A stretch of DNA of 64,000 nucleotides from Thioclava sp. GXIMD4216 (GTDB taxonomy: Bacteria > Pseudomonadota > Alphaproteobacteria > Rhodobacterales > Rhodobacteraceae). Position numbers and translations under genes: made by a program. Location: assembly GCF_037949285.1 (NCBI RefSeq), contig NZ_CP149926.1, positions 1,591,501 to 1,655,500 of the forward strand, given 5' to 3'. Every line of letters starts with the position of its first letter. Positions within the stretch are counted from its first letter, which is position 1. This document shows, one piece after another, positions 7,812 to 14,814 of the stretch. Below the pieces are notes generated by a model. That model was given only the letters and a program-made list of their open reading frames with translations, did not search any database and had not been told where the DNA came from.

Positions 7812-7925
7812 TGTCCGGCCCTGAGCCGTCACTCGCTTTTAGAAACAACGCTGCGTAATAGTTTTCCCGAACCGGCCATTCGTCGCATCTTGCAGCATAA
7901 AATACCGCAAGCTACCTTGGGGCGG
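7812..7925 (+). repeat. interspersed repeat, copy D (degenerate)
   Basis: The GTCCGGCCCTGAGCC block and the downstream GAACCGGCCATTCGTCGCATCTTGCAGCAT block align with copy B in the same order and orientation. The interval 7726-8134 holds only this element and the presumed promoter of the next gene. Confidence 0.6.
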
Positions 7926-8134
7926 TAGATAAAGTGCAGCTTTACGAAGGGCGAAAAAGTGCGGGTCAATTCAGCTGATCTATAGGCGCCACCTCGGCAG
8001 TGAAATGCGGTTTCTTCCGTCTGTCTTCGGGGGCGCAAATTCGTGCCGATACCGCTGACAAGTTAAAGCGCGCCTGTCTGTAGAGCATATCGGGTCGTTT
8101 GGGACCGACAAACGTTGAGGAATACCTTTTAACA

Positions 8135-10324
8135 ATGCTGACTTTTGTGGAAATTCGCTCAGAAGCTTCATTTTCCGATACCGGTGTCCGGCTCGACGAC
8201 CTTGGGCCTTGCAACGTCATTTTCGGACCTAATGGTTCGGGAAAATCGACCATCAGTCGAGTACTCGCCGATTTGAAGTCATATCCATCGTGCGCCAATG
8301 GATGGGCTTCAGGACCAAAAGAGGTGATTGTATTTAGTAGGGACTACATCGCCCGCAACTGTCACCCATCACAAGCGATGCCCGGCATCTACACTCTCGG
8401 TGGTGATGCCGATGCGGCGCGAGAGGTCGAGAAAAAAGAGGGCACCCGCGATCACGAACGCAAGAGATTAAATTCTGCAATAGAGCGCTTGCGGGCACAA
8501 GACGGCGAACCCGCTCTGAACGCTGAAAATGCGACCTTCAGCAGGAATATCTGGAATCTGCGGAGGGAGACGTGGACACAGTACAAATCCCTAACCTTCG
8601 CGGGCACATGGAGCGCTGAGGCTCGCTTCGCATCCGAGTATTATACGCGTGCTGAACAATGGAATGGAGAAGATCCACCACCTCTTACCGAGCTGCTCGG
8701 GCAGGCTCAGATTTTTTCAGACACCCCGCCGACGGTAGCTGAGCGCCTACCTCGTCCACCGAACCTTGCGAACAAAGAACCCATTCAAGATCGCCTACGT
8801 AAACCTCTTTTACCGGCGAGCGATCAGCCAATTGCTGAGTTGGTCGCCGAACTCGGATGCGCCGACTGGGTAAAAGCGGGGCTTCCGCTTTTGCAACAGT
8901 CTTCTGGCCGTTGTCCATTCTGTCAACAGAAAGTTGACCATTCTCTTTCCACTCGCATCGCTGCAATTTTTGATGCGACATACGAAAGTGGGATTGAAGC
9001 AATCCGTTGCGAGCGAGATATTTATACTAAAGATATCGAGGCGATTGCCAAATGGATTGGTGAGGTCGCTGGCTCACCACTTTTGGACGTTGATGCCGGT
9101 AAGGCATTTTCCACTTGGATAGAAATCCATCGGCGTAATCTCGAAGCTATCGATCGTAAGCTATCAGCTCCATCGTCCACAATCGATTTGGAAGCGGATA
9201 TAGACGCTTTTTCGATGGTTCTGTCCTTCATAGATGCTGCTAATGTCAAGGCTGATCATCAGACCAACCTATCCAAAAACTTTGTTCGTGAACGCTCCGC
9301 ATGGCAGGAGAATATCTGGTGCCGTTTCCTCTCAGACACGCGCTCTGACTATGCAGGTCACGTTGCGCGCCGACAACCGCTTCTTAAAAAGATCAATGGA
9401 CTCGGTGATACAATCAAGCAATGCGAAGCCACCGTGGCGAAATTGGATGGCGAGATTGCGGAGCTTCGGCGTGGCATCTCTGGTATCGAGGCCACCGCCG
9501 CTGCAATCAATAACTTGCTTCGGCTCCAGGGGCATGCCAGCTTCCATCTTCGACCCACATCAGGAGATGGCACCTACTCTGTTCATCGAGCTGATGGATC
9601 GCCAACTGGGGACACCCTTTCGGAAGGAGAGAGGTCCTTCCTTGCCTTCGTGTATCTTTACTATCATTTGGCGGGCGACCACAACGACGCGGAGCAAAAC
9701 ACGGGGCGTGTTGTGGTGATCGACGATCCGATGACCAGTCAAGATGCCGCCGCAGTTCATACAGTCGCCGCTATGGTTCGAAAACTGTTCGAGGACGCGT
9801 GTACCTCGGGCGGTCGGATCTCTCAAGTCATTGTCTTGACACACAATGCACATTTCCATCACGAGATCAGTAGCTATTGGAAGGGTAAAGCTCCAGATCC
9901 AAAGCACTGGATCCTTCGTAAGCCCGCTGGAGTTTCGTCGGTAACGAGTCATGGGACGAATACTCCGATCATGACAGCCTATCGTGCGCTTTGGGACGAG
10001 GTAAATGATCCAGCGACAGTCCCAGTGGCTTTGTGTAATGCGATGCGGCGCATCTTGGAGCACTACTTCAAGTTTATCGGCGACAGAGATTGGATTTCAG
10101 GCCTCGACAACCTTGATGGAGCGGACGCCTTTGCATTCGGTGCACTTCGACGCTCTCTCAATGACGGGTCACATGGCTACCTTGGCGCGGAGGAATTCTA
10201 CTTTGATGCAGATGCGGGCGAACGCCTTCGCAGTGTTTTCCGTCGCGTTTTTGAATTCCACGGACAGCGTTCACATTATGAGATGATGTGTGGTGACAGC
10301 AATCTGCTTGCGCCTGATATATAA
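8135..10324 (+). CDS. AAA_13 family ATPase, RloC/PrrC-like candidate anticodon nuclease
   Basis: A 729-residue protein; the ATG at 8135 gives the usual N-terminus just before the P-loop. Walker A GPNGSGKST is at 31-39. A CPFC motif at 260-263 lies between predicted coiled-coil arms, like the zinc hook of RloC. ABC signature LSEGERS is near 495-501 and Walker B VVVIDDP near 527-532. The C-terminal domain has an Arg-xxx-Glu pair (R638 or R639 / E642) and NDGSHG with His680, resembling the Arg-Glu-His triad of PrrC/RloC anticodon nucleases. Such proteins disable tRNA when a phage inhibits restriction or damages DNA. No restriction-modification genes are adjacent, so it would act alone, as RloC does. 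AAA_13 membership is firm; nuclease activity is inferred. Confidence 0.75.
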   Translation: MLTFVEIRSEASFSDTGVRLDDLGPCNVIFGPNGSGKSTISRVLADLKSYPSCANGWASGPKEVIVFSRDYIARNCHPSQAMPGIYTLGGDADAAREVEKKEGTRDHERKRLNSAIERLRAQDGEPALNAENATFSRNIWNLRRETWTQYKSLTFAGTWSAEARFASEYYTRAEQWNGEDPPPLTELLGQAQIFSDTPPTVAERLPRPPNLANKEPIQDRLRKPLLPASDQPIAELVAELGCADWVKAGLPLLQQSSGRCPFCQQKVDHSLSTRIAAIFDATYESGIEAIRCERDIYTKDIEAIAKWIGEVAGSPLLDVDAGKAFSTWIEIHRRNLEAIDRKLSAPSSTIDLEADIDAFSMVLSFIDAANVKADHQTNLSKNFVRERSAWQENIWCRFLSDTRSDYAGHVARRQPLLKKINGLGDTIKQCEATVAKLDGEIAELRRGISGIEATAAAINNLLRLQGHASFHLRPTSGDGTYSVHRADGSPTGDTLSEGERSFLAFVYLYYHLAGDHNDAEQNTGRVVVIDDPMTSQDAAAVHTVAAMVRKLFEDACTSGGRISQVIVLTHNAHFHHEISSYWKGKAPDPKHWILRKPAGVSSVTSHGTNTPIMTAYRALWDEVNDPATVPVALCNAMRRILEHYFKFIGDRDWISGLDNLDGADAFAFGALRRSLNDGSHGYLGAEEFYFDADAGERLRSVFRRVFEFHGQRSHYEMMCGDSNLLAPDI

Positions 10325-10671
10325 GTGGAAATGCCCTTCTGGGCATGCAAACTTGTTAGAACTGCGGAGCGCTAAAAACTTCGATTTAGGGCAACCCTGA
10401 ACGACTGCTTCCATTGTTTGGGGTCATCTGATTGGAAGCGCCGCGAAGGTCCGGTCTCCGCCCTTCTATACGGTGCTTGGCCTCGTGCTGCGGCGTGCAC
10501 CGGTGATCACCGAGGTGCTGGTGTCAGCCAGTGCTTCACGTTGCTTGACTGCTACGAACAAAGCCTTACTCGCTGCCGTCCGAAGGCCGTTCCCATATTT
10601 ACTATCTGTGCCTTGTTTGTTCTTGGGAACGATCTCCGCTAGTCAATTGATATAATTATAATTCACTTGAA
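10325..10671. other. intergenic region without a recognisable gene
   Basis: About 345 bases between the ATPase stop and the tRNA-Leu fragment. No gene with supporting features is seen. The last ~40 bases are AT-rich, directly before the attachment core. Confidence 0.6.
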
Positions 10672-10724
10672 TTCAAAATCCGCTTCCGAGAGGAGTGCCG
10701 GTTCAAGTCCGGCCGCCCGTACCA
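10672..10724 (+). other. attachment site: 3' fragment of a tRNA-Leu(CAA) gene
   Basis: The fragment contains an anticodon loop TTCAAAA, the 3' anticodon stem TCCGC, a long variable arm with a TCC/GGA stem (class II tRNA), the T-arm GCCGG-TTCAAGT-CCGGC, the acceptor strand CGCCCGT and ACCA. The 5' half of the tRNA is absent: the bases before the loop do not pair with TCCGC. This is the typical core left by tyrosine-recombinase integration in a tRNA 3' end. The integrase gene begins about 110 bases to the right. Confidence 0.8.
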
Positions 10725-10835
10725 ACTTCAAAACATTGATGTTTTCGAGAGCGCGGCAGGGCCGTTATGCCTCTTGTTTTGTGGCTCTCAACAAATCTCT
10801 CAACATTCCTGTTTCGGGCCTGTTCTGTTCCAGCC

Positions 10836-11831
10836 TCAAATATCGCTCTTGTCGCGCATGGATTGCGCGATTTTGGCGCGCGCTTTCTGCCGGGCAGGGC
10901 CTGCATATTTCGCGACCATCGCTTTGGTCGTATGGCCCGAAACGGCCATGATCATATCGTCGTCAAGGCCGAGCGCACCGAGTTCAGCGCAAGCCGTATA
11001 GCGCAGACCGTGAAGGTCGTAATCCTCGGCCCCGATCTCCCGACGCACGGCGATCACGGCCTCATGCGCCGTCCGGTATTTGAGCGGCTTCCCATGGTCA
11101 CCCCATGCACAGATCGTCAGGCCGATTCTCGGCGTCTTATCCAGAACGCTGCGCAGGTTCTGCGTCATAGGGATCCAGAGCCTGACGCCGGTCTTTCCCT
11201 GGCGGACCTTGATCCCACCATCCTCGATGTCATCCCACCTCATTTTGAGAACGTCACCGATCCGCTGGCCGGTCTGCAGGCACAGCTCGAAGATCAGGCG
11301 CGCTCTCGGTGGGGCTGCTTCCCTGAATTTCTCGACCATTGGCGTGGGCCACGCTTCGCGGGGTTTGGTCTCCGATTTGAGGAGCGAGACCCCTTTGACC
11401 GGATTGTCGTCGCGCCAGCCAAGATCGATCGCATGCTCGAAAAGGATTCGGGTCACCTGCACCGTGTAGTTGGCAAAGCGGACGGTATCGGCGTTGGCAT
11501 CGCGCGCCCTGATCGCATCTTTTCGGCGATAGCCCTCGACGGGCAGGGCGCCGAGCTTGTCTCGGACCCAAGCTATGACCTTGTCGTAATCACGGCGGGT
11601 GCGCTCGGCCAGATTCCGGTAGCGCGGGCTACGCTCGTAAGACCGGCAAAGATCATCGAAGGTCCGCCCCCGGATCACAGGGGCCTCGGGTCCATTCAAG
11701 AGGCGAGCATATTCGAGCGCAAATTCCTTGGTGCCCGGAGCATGCTCCACTCTGACGGTGGGCAGGCCGCGGCGCTGGAAATACAGGACGCCCTTCTTGT
11801 TGTAGATATAGGCCGGTAGATCGCGTTTCAT
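10836..11831 (-). CDS. phage-type tyrosine integrase
   Basis: A 331-residue site-specific recombinase. A short SAM-like core-binding region (about 55-150) precedes the catalytic domain with Arg190 (TGQRIGD), Lys213 (QGKTG), His274-x-x-Arg277 (LHGLRYT), His300 (SGHTT) and nucleophile Tyr309. All catalytic residues are present, so it is probably active. It is adjacent to the tRNA-Leu attachment fragment, its likely substrate. Its ATG overlaps the stop of an upstream 57-codon gene, so the two are coupled. Confidence 0.93.
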   Translation of the reverse strand: MKRDLPAYIYNKKGVLYFQRRGLPTVRVEHAPGTKEFALEYARLLNGPEAPVIRGRTFDDLCRSYERSPRYRNLAERTRRDYDKVIAWVRDKLGALPVEGYRRKDAIRARDANADTVRFANYTVQVTRILFEHAIDLGWRDDNPVKGVSLLKSETKPREAWPTPMVEKFREAAPPRARLIFELCLQTGQRIGDVLKMRWDDIEDGGIKVRQGKTGVRLWIPMTQNLRSVLDKTPRIGLTICAWGDHGKPLKYRTAHEAVIAVRREIGAEDYDLHGLRYTACAELGALGLDDDMIMAVSGHTTKAMVAKYAGPARQKARAKIAQSMRDKSDI

Positions 11832-12001
11832 CGCTTAAGGTTCACCATGTCGAAGGGATCGCTGTTGATAGGCTGCTCGGCGGGCTTCACTTCTATCATG
11901 CCGTCCGGGCCGATGCGGACAGAAAACCCTTTGGTGACCCATTCGGAGACCGCCCGCCGTAAATCCGAGGGCCGGAATATGCTTTGATCCTGCTTTCCCA
12001 T
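11828..12001 (-). CDS. 57-residue protein overlapping the integrase start
   Basis: The frame runs from ATG at 12001 to TGA at 11830-11828, giving MGKQDQSIFRPSDLRRAVSE at its start. Stop and integrase start share an ATGA overlap. A small protein translated just before integrase is typical of accessory or excisionase-like partners in rhodobacterial prophages, but this one shows only a weak helical pattern (FRPSDLRRAVSEW) and no diagnostic HTH. Function unknown. Confidence 0.6.
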   Translation of the reverse strand: MGKQDQSIFRPSDLRRAVSEWVTKGFSVRIGPDGMIEVKPAEQPINSDPFDMVNLKR

Positions 12002-12017
12002 GTTGAAACCTCTCTTG

Positions 12018-12284
12018 TTAATGGGGGTGGGGGAAGTCTTCGCTGTCTAGCTTCTCATTGGGATCAATGGCAGCCATTGCACCTTTCCTCGTCAGCCAGA
12101 AGCGCACCGTGTTGATCCTGCTTTGCAGCTCCGTTCTCTCGGCAAAACCGAGATCCTTCATTTCTTCCCATGCGGTGAAATCACTATGCGGCCCATAGGG
12201 CGTAACGAAGCAATTCCGGTAGCTGGTATGGTTTCGATTGGGGAGGCCAAGTGCATGGCGCGCCAGCTTCTTTTGTGTACGCAA
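12018..12284 (-). CDS. conserved rhodobacterial prophage protein, 5' end uncertain
   Basis: The conserved-looking part runs from KKLARHALGLPNRNHTSYRN to WLTRKGAMAAID near the C-terminus (about 88 residues). I recall a similar ARHALGLPN...SYRNHF pattern in hypothetical prophage proteins of this family of bacteria. No named function is known to me. A TTG at 12284 is the most likely start left. The frame continues upstream into the opposite-strand endolysin gene, which suggests that the original 5' region was replaced. Confidence 0.45.
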   Translation of the reverse strand: MRTQKKLARHALGLPNRNHTSYRNCFVTPYGPHSDFTAWEEMKDLGFAERTELQSRINTVRFWLTRKGAMAAIDPNEKLDSEDFPHPH

Positions 12285-12756
12285 GCGCCATGCGGCAGGC
12301 GTGGCCGGTATGGCGGCGGCCATCGCGCTGGCGATAACCACGATCGCGCCTTGGGAGGGCAAAGAGCTGCGGGCTTACCGCGATATCGTGGGTATCCCGA
12401 CAATCTGCTTTGGCGAGACCAAAGGCGTGAAGATGGGCGATGTGGCGACGGAGGCCGAGTGCCAGACGCAGCTTGCCAAGCGGGTCGCGCAGTTCGAGGC
12501 CGAGATCCGGCCTTGTCTGCCCGCCGACCTGCCGGAGCAGACTCGCGCGGCCTTCATCAGCGCGGCCTACAACATCGGATCGCATGGCTTCTGTGGGTCG
12601 AGCATGTCGCGTCGCGCCTTGGCTGGGGATCTGCGCGGGGCCTGCGATGCAATCCTGATGTGGAACAAGGCCAGAGTGAACGGCAAGCTGCAACCTGTGC
12701 GCGGCATGACAAACCGGCGCAAAGCGGAGCGTGATCTATGCCTGTCCGGTCTGTAA
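12238..12756 (+). CDS. SAR endolysin, GH24 lysozyme
   Basis: The catalytic triad spacing Glu-x8-Asp-x5-Thr of phage lysozymes is exact (E40, D49, T55 counted from the TTG at 12238). Ahead of it lies a weakly hydrophobic Ala/Ile-rich segment (AGMAAAIALAITTIA) typical of a signal-arrest-release domain, by which the enzyme is exported in inactive, membrane-tethered form. The start is uncertain: TTG 12238, GTG 12301 and ATG 12310 are all in frame. Only the last is preceded by a plausible GGCAGG. It overlaps head-to-head with the gene on the other strand. An Rz-like gene overlaps its 3' end. Confidence 0.8.
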   Translation: MGRPSAWRASFFCVRKRHAAGVAGMAAAIALAITTIAPWEGKELRAYRDIVGIPTICFGETKGVKMGDVATEAECQTQLAKRVAQFEAEIRPCLPADLPEQTRAAFISAAYNIGSHGFCGSSMSRRALAGDLRGACDAILMWNKARVNGKLQPVRGMTNRRKAERDLCLSGL

Positions 12757-12908
12757 TCGCGGGCACCGCCTTCCTGCTGATGATGGCGGCGAGCTTCGGG
12801 GCAGGGTGGCAGACGCAGGGCTGGCGGATGACCGCGCAGCTGGAAGCCAAACAGGCGGCATGGGATGCGGAGAAAGCCGCGGCGCTGCTCACAGAGCGTC
12901 TGTATTGA
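12738..12908 (+). pseudogene. truncated Rz-like spanin gene
   Basis: An ATG at 12738 inside the lysozyme 3' end opens a 56-codon frame: a membrane segment (VIAGTAFLLMMAASFGAG) followed by a coiled-coil start (AQLEAKQAAWDAEKAAALLTE). This is the i-spanin (Rz) topology and position. The stop codon is supplied by the left end of the IS element at 12901, so about two thirds of the usual length is missing. Confidence 0.6.
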
Positions 12909-12928
12909 CCCAGCTGAATCTGCTCAGG

Positions 12929-13750
12929 TTAAGCCGCTGATCTGAATGCCTCGACAGGCGTGCGCATTGCAAGGGCCTGATGAGGGCGGCGGTTGTTATA
13001 AAAGCTGATCCAGTCGCCGATGACGCGGGTCGCGTGCTGGATGCTCTCGAAGCGGTGCCGGTGAATGCACTGCTCCTTGAGTGTGCGGATCACGCGCTCG
13101 ACCATTCCGTTCTGCTGCGGGCAGTGCGGCGTGATGAACTCCTGGCGCAGGCCATAGCTACGAACCAGAGCTGTGAAGTGGCGGCTGGTAAAAACGAGCC
13201 CGTTGTCTGACCTTAGCAGAAATCCCCGATCGACCCGACCGAGCGTGCCGAACCGGCTGATCAGGGCGTGCTCGAGCGCGGCACTGGCCGTGGTAGCCTT
13301 TCCTGAGCGAGACAGGTGCCAGCCCAACAGTTCGCGCGTGTGGCAGTCGATGACCAACGCCAGAGACGCCCAACCGTCCTTCCCGGTCCAGACCCGCGCC
13401 AGATCCGTCGACCACCTCTCGTTTGGCGCGGTGGCGACGGAGGGCACCGCCTCGATGCGCGGCCGCATGCCCACAGCGCGCTTGCGGACCTGCCAGCCCT
13501 TGAGCTGAAAGATCCGCTGCACCGTGTTCTTGTTGAAGCCAAGCAGCCACGCGACCGTGCGATAGCCAAAAGACGGCTCTTGTTCGATCAGCGCCTTGAT
13601 AGGATCGGCGAAGGGAGGATCGATCTTCGGCGCGGCTTTGGTCGGTGTATAATAGACCGTCCGCCGTGGCACGCCGAACCAGGCGCAGAGCCTGGCGATC
13701 GAGACCGCTACACCATCGGCTAGCAGGCCCTCATGGAGCGTCCGGATCAA
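12929..13750 (-). CDS. IS3-family transposase OrfB (DDE integrase core)
   Basis: A 273-residue rve-type transposase. The DDE residues are visible: Asp116 (WSTDLARV), Asp182 (LRSDNG) and Glu218 (NGMVERVIRTLKEQ). An N-terminal HTH_21 region (LIEQEPSFGYRTVAWLL) precedes them. It lies downstream of orfA in a different frame. In this family the active OrfAB fusion arises by programmed -1 frameshifting near the orfA end. The gene is complete. Confidence 0.92.
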   Translation of the reverse strand: MIRTLHEGLLADGVAVSIARLCAWFGVPRRTVYYTPTKAAPKIDPPFADPIKALIEQEPSFGYRTVAWLLGFNKNTVQRIFQLKGWQVRKRAVGMRPRIEAVPSVATAPNERWSTDLARVWTGKDGWASLALVIDCHTRELLGWHLSRSGKATTASAALEHALISRFGTLGRVDRGFLLRSDNGLVFTSRHFTALVRSYGLRQEFITPHCPQQNGMVERVIRTLKEQCIHRHRFESIQHATRVIGDWISFYNNRRPHQALAMRTPVEAFRSAA

Positions 13751-13792
13751 TTGCCGTCCTCCGTTCGGCAGTGGCCTCGGACCAGTGGCGGC

Positions 13793-14107
13793 CTACTGCC
13801 TCACCATGAGGGCCTGCAGCTTTTTTCGAGCGCGCAGTTCCAGCATCGCCTCACCATAGGCTTCCTGCAGATCCTTCAGCTGCTTCTCGTATTGCTCGCG
13901 AATGTCGAGCGGGTTCGCGCGCAGGGAGTTCTCCATGCCCCGCTTTGCATCCTCGACCCAGCCTTCGATCTCGGAAGGCGTCAGGTCGAACGATCGGCTG
14001 GCTTCGGCCACCGTCGTTTTGCCTTGAATGATCTCGATGACCAGCGCCGTCTTCCGCTTGGCCGTCCAACGTTTGATGCTGTCGTCCATTGTCATACTCA
14101 TTGCCAC
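13793..14107 (-). CDS. IS3-family transposase OrfA (HTH, leucine zipper)
   Basis: A 104-residue protein with the HTH_Tnp_1-type N-terminus (RWTAKRKTALVIEIIQGKT followed by SRSFDLTPSEIEGWVEDA) and a C-terminal coiled coil (REQYEKQLKDLQEAYGEAMLELRARKKL). OrfA binds the terminal inverted repeats. It begins about 40 bases inside the right end of the element. Confidence 0.88.
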   Translation of the reverse strand: MAMSMTMDDSIKRWTAKRKTALVIEIIQGKTTVAEASRSFDLTPSEIEGWVEDAKRGMENSLRANPLDIREQYEKQLKDLQEAYGEAMLELRARKKLQALMVRQ

Positions 14108-14150
14108 GTTCTCCTTTGTAGCATGAGCAGGATTTCAGTGGGTCAATACA

Positions 14151-14814
14151 CCGCTTTCGACAGTCGCTTCCGGGCGAGGTCGGCGTGGCCGGTGCTGAGG
14201 AGCGCAGGCGAGGGGGCGCTTCCAAATCCACGATTCGCTTTGGGTCGTGAGCCGCGTGATCAATCCTCTTTTTCCAGCGGCACTGTTTCTGATTGGAGGG
14301 AATGCGTTAACTTCGATCGCGACTTATTTGCGTTGATTTGACGGCATTTCGCCCATGCGCCGATATGTTGAATTGTTTCTAATGTGGCGAAGATTGGGCG
14401 CGTATATTGGTGCAAACCCACGGTTTCCGCAATCATGGCGGGGTATTGTTTCGTCAAGGGAAACGGGATTTTGGCAACAATAAGATGGTTCGCGTCCAGA
14501 TTGTGGTAAATGTGGTGAGTGACGCTTATGAACTTCGTAAGAGAATAAAAATATTGCTTTTTATATTCTCAAGCTTTCGTTATTTCAGGCAATAACGCGA
14601 CGGAAAGGCGAGCTATGGGGGTAGCGCGCGGTGGCGGGGATCAGGAGGCGCAGCCTTCAGTCCGTTTTCCGGTCCTGCTGGCCCGAAAGGGTCGGGTTCG
14701 GTCTGCTTTCATGTCGCCATCTGCCCCTGCAGGGGTGGGCTGAGAGGCGCAGGCATGCGCCATAGGTTGGCTGCTACCGGAGTGAAGGCCGGTTTTGGGT
14801 AAGGTTGAGTAGAC
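14151..14814. other. long non-coding stretch before the RTX gene
   Basis: About 660 bases with no supportable gene. The middle part (14440-14600) is markedly AT-rich for this genome and probably contains the promoter of the RTX/Hint gene. The left boundary is the IS end, so this is the first sequence of apparent chromosomal backbone. Confidence 0.5.

Larger units (their letters stand above)
12901..14150 (-). mobile_element. IS3-family insertion sequence
   Basis: The 1250-bp element is bounded by imperfect ~25-bp inverted repeats: TGTATTGACCC at 12901 and GGGTCAATACA ending at 14150, with internal GAATCTGCTC/GAGCAGGATTTC similarity. It encodes orfA and orfB on the minus strand. No target-site duplication is visible: GTC lies before it and CCG after it. 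The element appears intact. Confidence 0.88.

Noticed and set aside
10638..10724. A complete tRNA-Leu gene
   Set aside because: The 5' half (acceptor 5' strand, D-arm, 5' anticodon stem) is absent, so only an attachment fragment remains.
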